Source: Rhizobium sp. NFR07
GTDB taxonomy: Bacteria; Pseudomonadota; Alphaproteobacteria; Rhizobiales; Rhizobiaceae
Assembly (NCBI RefSeq): GCF_900111905.1
Contig: NZ_FOKM01000006.1
Coordinates: 186,001-250,000, forward strand
Direction of reading: 5' to 3'
DNA length: 64,000 nt
Shown here piece by piece: positions 8,603 to 16,224 of this stretch; position 1 is the first letter of the stretch, and every line of letters starts with the position of its first letter. The notes beneath the pieces are model-generated. The model was not told the DNA's origin. It saw only the letters and a program-made list of their open reading frames with translations, and ran no database searches. The position numbers and the translations under genes are program-made.

Positions 8603-9873
8603 GGATCACCTGGCTGGCGCTTTTCCTCTTCGCCCCGCTGCATGCGATGGCAGCCGAGCCTTATGCCAGGGCCGCCGTGGAAGATGCCGGCGCGATCGTC
8701 GCCGGCCAGCAGATCCATGTGGCGGTTGATGTCTTCGCACCGAATTTCTTCACCTCTCCACCTCTGTTTCCCCTGTTCGAACTGCCGAATGCCCTGGTGA
8801 CGCTTCCCGAGGAGCGAACTCTGAATCTAAACGTGACGACAGACGGTATCGAGTATTCCGGCATCCGCCGGCGTTATGCCGTGGTTCCGCAGATACCGGG
8901 CGATTATCAGGTACCGCCGATTGACATCGATCTCGGATATTCGGTCGACGGGGCGGCTGTCCAAGCCACCGTGACAACCGCGCCCTTCTCCTTCTCGGTC
9001 GGCGGCGATGGGATAGCGCCCGCGACTTTCGCAGCTCGTAACGTGACAGTCGAACAGGCATTCGACAGGCCACCGAGCACCTTGAAGGCGGGCGATGCGG
9101 TGGTGCGAACCATTAGCATTTCCGCTGAAGATGCCCAGGCGATCATCATTCCGCCGACCAACCCGGGAACGGCAGCGGGATTGCCTCAATATGCCAAGGC
9201 GGCGAAGACGCAGGACGGTATCGCGGTGGATCGCCGCACCGTCAGCCGGCGAACCGAGACACTGGTCTACACGGCCGTCACCGAAGGCACATTCATCATC
9301 CCCGCAATCGAATATCCCTGGTTCGATCTTGATCGGCACGCAATGACGGTCGCGCATCTTCCGGCAACAGATGTGTCGGTTTCGCCCGCATCCACAACCA
9401 GCGGCATCGCCCCGGATGCTGGCCCCCAGCACGTGGTTCCGCTTTTCGAACGGCGGCGGCAGGTGATGCTGCGGATCGGTCTATTTCTCGCCGCTGTCGC
9501 CATGGTATGGGTTCTATGGCACTTCGCCAAAGTCGCCCGTCGGCGTCTCCTCGCCCTGCGCCAGCACATGATTGCCTCCCGCCGCTACCGGCTCCGTCAG
9601 CTGCGAAGATCCATCCTTCACGGCGATCCTTCGGAAGTTTATCGCGCGCTTCAGGCCTGGAGCCAATTGGAAGGATTCCGAACGCTGCATCATTGGGTGG
9701 CAAGCCACCATCCCGATCTCGCCGTCGACATTCGCGGTCTGGAAGAGCTGATGTATTCAGGCCGTCACGGCAATTTCGATCGTCGGCGCATGGCACGTCT
9801 CGTCAACCGAGACAGCATGACGCCGCACCATAGCATCCGCCATGCTCTGCCGGAACTCAATCCAACTCGGTGA
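8599..9873 (+). CDS. BatD-like exported membrane protein
   Basis: A 424-residue protein with an N-terminal signal peptide (LALFLFAPLHAMAAE), a large beta-rich periplasmic part and one membrane span near residues 292-312 followed by an Arg-rich cytoplasmic tail, as in BatD/oxygen-tolerance-type proteins. The start is a GTG at 8599 in a GTGA overlap with the preceding stop, with a good GGGAGGG ribosome site. It is the last gene of the six-gene operon. A periplasmic scaffold or substrate-recognition part of the MoxR-VWA complex is the likely role, inferred from neighbours. Confidence 0.8.
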   Translation: MRITWLALFLFAPLHAMAAEPYARAAVEDAGAIVAGQQIHVAVDVFAPNFFTSPPLFPLFELPNALVTLPEERTLNLNVTTDGIEYSGIRRRYAVVPQIPGDYQVPPIDIDLGYSVDGAAVQATVTTAPFSFSVGGDGIAPATFAARNVTVEQAFDRPPSTLKAGDAVVRTISISAEDAQAIIIPPTNPGTAAGLPQYAKAAKTQDGIAVDRRTVSRRTETLVYTAVTEGTFIIPAIEYPWFDLDRHAMTVAHLPATDVSVSPASTTSGIAPDAGPQHVVPLFERRRQVMLRIGLFLAAVAMVWVLWHFAKVARRRLLALRQHMIASRRYRLRQLRRSILHGDPSEVYRALQAWSQLEGFRTLHHWVASHHPDLAVDIRGLEELMYSGRHGNFDRRRMARLVNRDSMTPHHSIRHALPELNPTR

Positions 9874-9929
9874 CCGGCCTCCTCCCACGAAGCGAGAATT
9901 TACGGCCGCCCGACGTAAACGACGCCACC

Positions 9930-9949
9930 ATTTACCGTTACGTACTTAT
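9930..9949 (+). promoter_or_regulatory. Shared 20-bp element, copy 3 (ahead of FGE gene)
   Basis: ATTTACCGTTACGTACTTAT, oriented toward the formylglycine-generating-enzyme gene and ending 51 bp before the ATG at 10001. An in-frame upstream start at 9842 would put this element inside the coding sequence; the element is one reason to prefer the later start. Confidence 0.68.
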
Positions 9950-10000
9950 CCGGCAGTCACGCGCCCGCGACTATGGCCGAACGTGAACGCGGGGGCGGTA

Positions 10001-10981
10001 ATGGCTTTGGCATTCGACAGCAACTCAAAGCCGGGTTCGGCGCCGGCCGGCATGATCTGGATACCCGGGGGGCGCTTCCTGATGGGGTCGGACGGGCACT
10101 ATTCGGAGGAAGCTCCTGCGCATCCCGTCACCGTCGATGGTTTCTGGATCGAGGAGGCGCCGGTGACGAACCGGCAGTTCATGGCCTTCGTTGAAGCCAC
10201 CGGACATGTCACCATGGCCGAAAGGGTGCCCGACCCGAAGGATTACCCCGGCGCGCTTCCGGAAATGCTGCGGGCAGGCTCCCTGCTCTTCGTACAGCCC
10301 AAAAGCGTCAACGGGCCGGAGATTTCGCAATGGTGGACATTCAAGTTCGGCGCCAATTGGCGCCGCCCGCTGGGTGGCCTCAGCGACCTGCGCGGCAAGC
10401 TCGATCATCCCGTCGTGCATGTCGCATGGCCGGACGCGAGGGCCTATGCCGACTGGGCCGGCCTCGATCTGCCGACGGAGGCCGAGTGGGAATTTGCCGC
10501 CCGCGGCGGCCTGGAAGATGCCGAATTCGCATGGGGAAACGAACTGACGCCTCGAGGGCAGATCATGGCCAATACCTGGCAGGGCGTCTTCCCGACGCGA
10601 TCGACCAAGCCAAAGGGCCTTGAGCGGACGACGCCGGTGCGGTCTTTCCCACCCAACGGTTACGGCGTCTACGACATGATCGGCAATGTCTGGGAGTGGA
10701 CCAGCGACTACTGGAGCACTCGGCATCCCGAGCCCGCCGACAAGGCCTGCTGCATCCCGAAAAACCCGCGTAATCATGACGCCGAGGCGAGCTACGACCC
10801 GAACCTGCCTGAAATCCGCATCGCAAGGCGGGTGCTGAAGGGCGGATCGCATCTCTGTGCGCCTAACTATTGCCGGCGCTACCGGCCGGCGGCACGCCAT
10901 GCCGAGCCGGAGGACACCTCTACCAGCCATGTCGGCTTCCGCTGCATCAAGAGAGTTCACACCGAGGGAGAGATCAGATGA
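10001..10981 (+). CDS. Formylglycine-generating enzyme (sulfatase-modifying factor)
   Basis: A 326-residue enzyme that oxidises the active-site Cys of a sulfatase to formylglycine using oxygen (copper-dependent aerobic FGE). The FGE-sulfatase fold is plain: MIWIPGGRFLMGSDGHYSEE at the start, DLPTEAEWEFAARGG, GNVWEWTSDYW and the C-terminal VLKGGSHLC...C...VGFRC block. The catalytic cysteine pair is present as C286 and C291 in the pattern CX4C followed by RRYRPAAR, so it should be active. No signal peptide is seen, so it would act in the cytoplasm before Tat export of its client. The client is probably the arylsulfatase at 16225-17904. The start was chosen from a GGGGG ribosome site and the upstream element. 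Confidence 0.93.
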   Translation: MALAFDSNSKPGSAPAGMIWIPGGRFLMGSDGHYSEEAPAHPVTVDGFWIEEAPVTNRQFMAFVEATGHVTMAERVPDPKDYPGALPEMLRAGSLLFVQPKSVNGPEISQWWTFKFGANWRRPLGGLSDLRGKLDHPVVHVAWPDARAYADWAGLDLPTEAEWEFAARGGLEDAEFAWGNELTPRGQIMANTWQGVFPTRSTKPKGLERTTPVRSFPPNGYGVYDMIGNVWEWTSDYWSTRHPEPADKACCIPKNPRNHDAEASYDPNLPEIRIARRVLKGGSHLCAPNYCRRYRPAARHAEPEDTSTSHVGFRCIKRVHTEGEIR

Positions 10982-11991
10982 ACCGGCCGCTTCATGTCGT
11001 CGATGCCATTATCGCCTCGCTGATCACCGGTTTCGTCCTGCTTCTGGTCGGCCTTCCACCCGCCTTCGGCCAGGAGCCGTTGGCCTCCTGGAACGACACG
11101 CAGGCCAAGGCTCGCATCATGAAATTCGTCGAGGAGACGGTGAAGCAGGGTGGCGATGGCTACGTTGTGCCGGAAGACCGCATCGCCGTGTTCGACAATG
11201 ACGGTACGCTTTGGTCGGAGCAGCCTTATTACGTCCAGCTTGGCTTCGCCCTAGACCGAGTGAAGACACTCGCGCCGCAGCATCCCGAATGGAAGGCCAA
11301 GGAACCGTTCAGGAGCATTCTCGAAGGCAATCTGAAAGACGCTGCGAAGGGCGGTGAAAAGGGCATTGTCGAAGTTGTCATGGCCACCCATGGCGGAATG
11401 ACTACTGACCAGTTCAACGCAATCGTCGATACCTGGTTCGAGACAGCCAAGCATCCGAAGACCGGCAGGCCTTACACCGAGATGACCTATCAACCGATGC
11501 GCGAACTTCTCGACTATCTGCGATCCAACGGCTTCACCACTTATATCGTCTCGGGCGGTGGCGTGGAATTCATGCGGCCTATCACCGAAAAACTCTATGG
11601 AGTTCCGCCGCAACAGGTGGTCGGCAGCACCATCCTCACCCAATACGCGATCGTCGGCGATATACCCGTGCTGAAGCGGCTGCCAAAAATAGATTTCGTC
11701 GATGATGGTCCGGGCAAGCCGGCGGGCATCAACAAGTTCATCGGGAGAAAGCCGATCTTCATCGCCGGCAATTCCGATGGAGACTACGAGATGGCGCGCT
11801 GGACAACTGCAGCCAAGGGACCGGGCTTCGCCATGATCGTCCACCACACCGATGCCGATCGGGAATATGCCTATGACAGGCAGTCACCCTTCGGAAAGCT
11901 GGACAAGGCGCTCGACGAGGCGGAGAAAAGAAACTGGCTGGTCGTCGACATGAAGAACGACTGGAAGAAAATATTTTCATTCGAGCAATAA
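10978..11991 (+). CDS. HAD-family phosphatase, exported or membrane-anchored
   Basis: A 337-residue haloacid-dehalogenase phosphatase. HAD motif I is VFDNDGTLW (nucleophile Asp73, second Asp75), motif II the Ser in YIVSGGG, and motifs III/IV the Lys of GRKP with AGNSDGDYEM. Residues 8-31 form a hydrophobic segment ending in AFGQ, so the enzyme is likely periplasmic or anchored. Its ATG overlaps the FGE stop (ATGA) with a GAGGGAGAG site, so the two are translated together. Such HAD proteins recur next to sulfatase genes; the substrate is not evident. Confidence 0.88.
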   Translation: MNRPLHVVDAIIASLITGFVLLLVGLPPAFGQEPLASWNDTQAKARIMKFVEETVKQGGDGYVVPEDRIAVFDNDGTLWSEQPYYVQLGFALDRVKTLAPQHPEWKAKEPFRSILEGNLKDAAKGGEKGIVEVVMATHGGMTTDQFNAIVDTWFETAKHPKTGRPYTEMTYQPMRELLDYLRSNGFTTYIVSGGGVEFMRPITEKLYGVPPQQVVGSTILTQYAIVGDIPVLKRLPKIDFVDDGPGKPAGINKFIGRKPIFIAGNSDGDYEMARWTTAAKGPGFAMIVHHTDADREYAYDRQSPFGKLDKALDEAEKRNWLVVDMKNDWKKIFSFEQ

Positions 11992-12102
11992 TACGGCCCC
12001 TTGCTCGCTGCAGGCAATTGTAATCTTTGCAACCGAGCTCTCGGAAAAAGCACATAGGCCGACCGAAGCGCGACTGTTCATCATAGGGCCGCACAAACAA
12101 CT

Positions 12103-13842
12103 TTAGCGCTGGCCGATACTGACATTGGTTCCTTCCTCGGCGCGAGCGGCGGCCTTGATCAAACCGCCTTCCAATTCGGTCGTGATGGACTGCTGCAGGC
12201 GCCACCAGGACATCCCGTTGCGGAAGCCGCCATTCGGATCGGAAGTCTTGTCCTTGAGTTCGGAAAGCCTTTCAACCACTTCAGGCGAGCTAAGCTGACC
12301 GAGAGCAGCGGTCCTCAGCATTGCAACGAGAAGATCCGTCCCGTTGATCTGCTCCGCAAAGAGCGAGGCCTCCGAGTAACGTCCCTCCCTGTATGCATCC
12401 AGCGCCAGGACCAGCATGGCGTCGGAGGGTATCGTCTCCGTGGCAAGCCCCGCCCCGTGCGCCATCGCCACACCCGCGTCCCTATAACCTCCCAGATAGA
12501 GGACGAAGGCAAGCTTGGCCGCGGCGTCACTATTGTTTGGATTGAGCTCAACAGCACGGTTACCTGCCTGGATGGCCGCATCCATGCTGCCGGCGGCGAA
12601 TTGGGCGGCCATGAGCGCGATCTGGGCCCTGTCCGACAAGGGCGCCAGGGATACGGCGTCTTTTGCGAGTTCCAGCGCCGTCAATCGCACACCGGGGTCC
12701 TGTGCCGCGCTCTTGCCCGCAAGCATGACCCGAGAAAGCACGGCCGTTGCATCCGGATTTTTCGGAGCCAGGGCCAGACTTTGCTCAAGGCAGACGCGGG
12801 CCTTTGCCAGACGGGCCTGTCCACCGTCATCCAGCGCATGTTCCGCGCGCAGAACGCAGGTGTTGCCGAGAGCATCGTCGGCGTCTTCCTGGATCTCAAT
12901 GGTGTTGATGACCCCGTGGATAGACGCGAAACTGGATGCCAGCCGTCCGGCGATTTCCTCCCGGACCGAAACCATGCTTCTGCCGCTGGAATCAACCGTA
13001 TCCAGTCCAGACTTGAGGACGAGGTCGGTTTTACTGTCTGCGACCTGCCACCAAACGCTCCGGTCTTCCCCGTTGCCATAATATTTCAGGTGGAGTTCGT
13101 AGCTTCGCCCGGCGCGCTTGTCTGCGCCGGCGACGGGATAACCCGACTTGGCAACCGTGAGGGTCGTAAATTGGGTGAGCGCAGTCATCAGCGTGTCGCG
13201 TATCTGGCTGGCCTCCCCTTCCATCCTGCCATCAACGGCCTCCATCAAAACATAGACGACAGGCTTCTCGATGAGCGACGGTGCGTAAGCCAGCCATGTC
13301 ACGCTCGCAAGCGCGCCGGCGGCAAGGGTAACCAAAGTAACTACAGCAGCGCCTGCCCAAAGAGGTCTGCTGCCGGATGATTGCCGATCGGCGGAAGTGT
13401 GAAATGCGCAAGCCGCTGGCTGATCGACGCTTGCGGCATCAGGATTGCCCGAAACCTCTTCGTCCGGCCGATGGGGCACGAATGTCGCGGGAAAGAGTGC
13501 GATATACATACCTTTGGGAATGTAGACGGTCGCATTTTCCGGCGCTCCGAACGCCTCGTAATAGGCGTCGAGCGAAGACCTCAGTCGGCTGATCTCGATG
13601 CGTACGATGGGGTCGGTCGAGGCATCGAAGTCACTGGACCTACCCAGCACGTCGAGCGCGATGGCATAGGCTTTGACGCCTTCTTCACCTCCTTCGAAAC
13701 GGCATCTGGCCAGATATCTCAGGATATCCTTCTGGCGCTCCGTCACCCGAAAGCGTGGGTCTGCGAGCAGTCGCTCAAGCTCTTGCTGCGCCGCGCTTCT
13801 CGAAACTTCGCAAGCCTTCAAATCACGCAGTTCAGCAATCAT
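12103..13842 (-). CDS. ToxR-like membrane regulator with TPR-containing C-terminus
   Basis: A 579-residue protein with three parts. Residues about 1-120 are a soluble domain (RQKDILRYLARCRFEG, then DPIVRIEISRLRSSLDAYYEAFG and VYIPKGMYIALF) of the winged-helix type seen in rhizobial CadC/ToxR-like or adenylate-cyclase-associated regulators. Residues about 161-185 are a membrane span. The rest is periplasmic, with TPR-like helices from about residue 340. This is the only regulator inside the sulfatase/MoxR region, so it is the best candidate to read the shared 20-bp element, though that is inference. It converges on the HAD gene. DNA binding versus another signalling role is not proven by sequence. 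Confidence 0.7.
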   Translation of the reverse strand: MIAELRDLKACEVSRSAAQQELERLLADPRFRVTERQKDILRYLARCRFEGGEEGVKAYAIALDVLGRSSDFDASTDPIVRIEISRLRSSLDAYYEAFGAPENATVYIPKGMYIALFPATFVPHRPDEEVSGNPDAASVDQPAACAFHTSADRQSSGSRPLWAGAAVVTLVTLAAGALASVTWLAYAPSLIEKPVVYVLMEAVDGRMEGEASQIRDTLMTALTQFTTLTVAKSGYPVAGADKRAGRSYELHLKYYGNGEDRSVWWQVADSKTDLVLKSGLDTVDSSGRSMVSVREEIAGRLASSFASIHGVINTIEIQEDADDALGNTCVLRAEHALDDGGQARLAKARVCLEQSLALAPKNPDATAVLSRVMLAGKSAAQDPGVRLTALELAKDAVSLAPLSDRAQIALMAAQFAAGSMDAAIQAGNRAVELNPNNSDAAAKLAFVLYLGGYRDAGVAMAHGAGLATETIPSDAMLVLALDAYREGRYSEASLFAEQINGTDLLVAMLRTAALGQLSSPEVVERLSELKDKTSDPNGGFRNGMSWWRLQQSITTELEGGLIKAAARAEEGTNVSIGQR

Positions 13843-13974
13843 GGCTGCCCCCCGTACCCGAATACTGGCAGAGATTGATTAGAACATGATAATGTATCGA
13901 CTATTTGACGATCGGTTGCAAGTAAGTTGTATCGCAACGGTCAGGACTGGTATCTTTTGGAAAAAAGCTGCGTC

Positions 13975-14274
13975 TCAATCCGGAACGTTTCTGGATTTCT
14001 GGAGGACGAGATGCACGACATCCGTCTCGATCTCCGAACAGATGCTCTGATATTCGGCAAGCCGTGAGGGATTGGCATGCGGAATTTCCCTCGACATCCG
14101 TTCCGCAGCCATGCTCGCTTCCTCATAGGCCTCGCATAGATCCGTCAGAACGGTCGACTTCTGAGCCAAAATCTGCAACCGCCCACGCATGGCGGGTAGC
14201 TTCAGCATGAGCCGCCAAAGCCCTCTCCGGGCGAGATCCGAGCTGCCCCGGGTGATATCGCCATGCTTATCCAT
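13975..14274 (-). CDS. Small protein of unknown function in the sulfatase regulon
   Basis: About 99 residues, mostly helical and charged, with no signal peptide (MDKHGDITRGSSDLARRGLW; later CEAYEEASMAAERMSREIPH). I do not recognise the family. The reading frame can also start at 14319. I prefer 14274 because a GGGGG stretch precedes it, but 14319 would place the start 77 bp from the upstream regulatory element, closer to the spacing of the other copies. It is transcribed away from the two outer-membrane protein genes, with a mirrored pair of the 20-bp element between them, so it is probably co-regulated with the sulfatase genes. Confidence 0.6.
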   Translation of the reverse strand: MDKHGDITRGSSDLARRGLWRLMLKLPAMRGRLQILAQKSTVLTDLCEAYEEASMAAERMSREIPHANPSRLAEYQSICSEIETDVVHLVLQKSRNVPD

Positions 14275-14396
14275 CAGACCGCGACCCCCGTCGCTGTAGC
14301 ATTTGGAACCTGGCATCATCCCGGTCGGAAATCGCTTCCGAGCCGAGGGCTGATCCGCCAGTTGACCGACGGATTATCCCGACGGCTGCGGTTACG

Positions 14397-14416
14397 GGAA
14401 GTACGTTACTGTAAAT
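14397..14416 (-). promoter_or_regulatory. Shared 20-bp element, copy 4 (toward small protein gene)
   Basis: On the minus strand this reads ATTTACAGTAACGTACTTCC, identical to copies 1 and 5. It faces the small unknown gene and forms a mirrored pair with copy 5, 38 bp away. Confidence 0.68.
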
Positions 14417-14454
14417 GCTCCGTACCCAGGCGCCCGGTCGCCATTTACCCCCGC

Positions 14455-14474
14455 ATTTACAGTAACGTACTTCC
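14455..14474 (+). promoter_or_regulatory. Shared 20-bp element, copy 5 (toward outer-membrane protein gene)
   Basis: ATTTACAGTAACGTACTTCC, identical to copies 1 and 4, ending 50 bp before the ATG of the beta-barrel gene at 14525. Confidence 0.7.
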
Positions 14475-14524
14475 GCCCGCTGCCCTGAGAATGAGTAGAT
14501 GTGCCCCTGAAAGAGGGCAACAGC

Positions 14525-15313
14525 ATGCAAAGCAAGATCATTTATGCCGCCGGACTGGTCCCATTGATGCTTCTGACATCTCCTGCTCTTGCGGCCGATG
14601 TTTTACCTGTTCCGTTGCAGCAACCCGCGCCGTCGGAACCGGACAGGTGGCAATTCTCGTTTTCTCCGTATTTCTGGATCGCGGGGCTCGACGGAGACAG
14701 CGAGGTCTTCGGTCTCGGCAGGGTCCATGTCAGCCAGGACTTCTCCGACATACTGCCTGATCTCGATTTCGGGCTGATGGGAGCAGGTGAAGCACGCTAT
14801 GGCCGCTTCAGCATCTTCACCGACATGAGCTACGTCAAGGTGACGACGGAATCCGCCACGCCGCGGGGGATCATTGCCGACAACATCACCGTCAAGTCCA
14901 CCACCTTCACGGCATTGCTGGCCGGTGCCTACACCATCTACGAGGACGAGAAGGCCCATCTCGATGTTCTGGCTGGCGCGCGCTACTGGGACGCCGAGAC
15001 CCGCATCACTCTCAGCGGAGGGCTGGTCGGAAGCGTGTCGGACAAGGATAGCGCCAGCTGGGTCGACGGCCTCGTGGGCTTCAAAGGCAACTATTCCTTT
15101 ACGGACAAGGTTTTCGTCACGGGGTGGGGAATGGTTGGCGGCGGCGGAGCGGATCTCGACTGGGATGTCCTGGCCGGCCTCGGCTACAAGTTCAACGATA
15201 CCTTTTCGGCTGTTGCAGGCTACCGCGCGCAGGGCGTGGATTTCAGCGATGACGGGTTCACCTACGACATGATCCAGCATGGACCGATCATCGGCATGAA
15301 CATCAAGTTCTAG
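14525..15313 (+). CDS. Outer-membrane beta-barrel protein
   Basis: A 262-residue exported protein. The signal peptide ends near SPALAADV. The mature part has alternating amphipathic strands (WQFSFSPYFWIAGLDGD, LLAGAYTIYEDEKAHLDVLAGARYWD, FSAVAGYRAQGVDF) and ends in an aromatic residue (NIKF), as outer-membrane barrels do. The ATG at 14525 is preferred over one at 14501 because an AGAGGG ribosome site precedes it and it gives the same element-to-start distance (50 bp) as other regulon members. It may form a pore or a surface sensor for the sulfatase system; this is inference. Confidence 0.82.
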   Translation: MQSKIIYAAGLVPLMLLTSPALAADVLPVPLQQPAPSEPDRWQFSFSPYFWIAGLDGDSEVFGLGRVHVSQDFSDILPDLDFGLMGAGEARYGRFSIFTDMSYVKVTTESATPRGIIADNITVKSTTFTALLAGAYTIYEDEKAHLDVLAGARYWDAETRITLSGGLVGSVSDKDSASWVDGLVGFKGNYSFTDKVFVTGWGMVGGGGADLDWDVLAGLGYKFNDTFSAVAGYRAQGVDFSDDGFTYDMIQHGPIIGMNIKF

Positions 15314-15345
15314 CCATCGATAGATCTCATCGAGAAGGAGGTTGC

Positions 15346-16143
15346 ATGAAGCCGACGGTAACTCTTACCGCCGCAGTCGCGTCCCTGACGACGGTCGCGT
15401 CCGGCGCGCTCGCCGAGGACGCGGATCTCGCCAAGCAACTCTCCAATCCCGTGGCGTCGCTGATCAGCGTACCGTTCCAGTTCAACTACGACGGCGGTTA
15501 CGGCCCGTTCGATGGGCAAAAATCCGTCCTGAACATTCAACCGGTCATCCCGATCTCGATCAATGATGACTGGAACGTAATTTCCCGCACCATCCTTCCA
15601 GTAGTATGGCAGGACGATATTGCCGGCGAGAGCGGCAGCCAATTCGGGCTCGGCGACGTTCTGCAGAGCTTCTTCTTCTCGCCCAAACAACCGACCGCCG
15701 GCGGATTGATCTGGGGTGCCGGGCCGGCTTTCCTGTTTCCCACCGCCACCGAACCATTGCTCGGCGGCGAAAAATTCGGCCTCGGCCCGACTGTCGTCCT
15801 TCTGAAACAGGACCACGGATTCACCTATGGCGCGCTGGCGAACCACATCTGGTCGGTTGCGGGCGACAGTGACCGCGACGACATCAGTTCAACATTCCTA
15901 CAGCCCTTCGTATCCTACACGACGCCGGACGCCTGGACCTTCACCCTCAACACCGAAAGCACCTACGACTGGAAAGGCGACGAGTGGTCCGTCCCTATCA
16001 ACCTTTCCGTGGCAAAGCTTGTGAAATTCGGCAAGCAGCCCGTCAGCTTCCAGCTAGGCGCGCGCTACTGGGCGGCGGCTCCTGACAACGGGCCGGAAGG
16101 CTGGGGCGTTCGCGCGGGCGTGACACTTCTGTTCCCCGAATGA
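15346..16143 (+). CDS. Outer-membrane transporter-like beta-barrel protein
   Basis: A 265-residue protein with a signal peptide (cleavage near SGALAEDA) and a barrel-like body (FNYDGGYGPFDGQKS, GAGPAFLFPTATEPLLGGEKFGLGPT, FQLGARYW, ending VTLLFPE). It resembles proteins annotated as outer-membrane 'transporter' or MetA/phenol-degradation type. A strong AAGGAGG ribosome site precedes the ATG, and it follows the other barrel gene by 32 bp, so both are likely on one transcript driven from copy 5 of the element. It might admit sulfated substrates; no substrate evidence is in the sequence. Confidence 0.78.
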   Translation: MKPTVTLTAAVASLTTVASGALAEDADLAKQLSNPVASLISVPFQFNYDGGYGPFDGQKSVLNIQPVIPISINDDWNVISRTILPVVWQDDIAGESGSQFGLGDVLQSFFFSPKQPTAGGLIWGAGPAFLFPTATEPLLGGEKFGLGPTVVLLKQDHGFTYGALANHIWSVAGDSDRDDISSTFLQPFVSYTTPDAWTFTLNTESTYDWKGDEWSVPINLSVAKLVKFGKQPVSFQLGARYWAAAPDNGPEGWGVRAGVTLLFPE

Positions 16144-16224
16144 CGCCGCTCATTCCGACGGCTTTCGCATTGTGAAGACCACCGCCGGGGGTGTCGTCAG
16201 GCATCCGCGGCGGCAAAAAAATGT

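Noticed and set aside
9842-10000. An upstream start for the formylglycine-generating enzyme
   Set aside because: The extension overlaps the BatD-like gene, contains the regulatory element and looks unlike FGE; the ATG at 10001 has a good ribosome site.
12457-13380. A 307-codon open frame opposite the ToxR-like regulator
   Set aside because: Antisense to a well-supported gene, with no recognisable domain or start signal.
13918-13936. A possible seventh copy of the 20-bp element ahead of the ToxR-like regulator
   Set aside because: Only about half of the positions match (AAGTA and GTT kept, TTTAC half lost). The position and orientation would be right, but the match is too weak to claim.
16182-16213. 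A CCGCCG/CGGCGG hairpin followed by seven A residues
   Set aside because: The homopolymer is A on the plus strand and lies 5' of the stem on the minus strand, so it is not a factor-independent terminator for either convergent gene.
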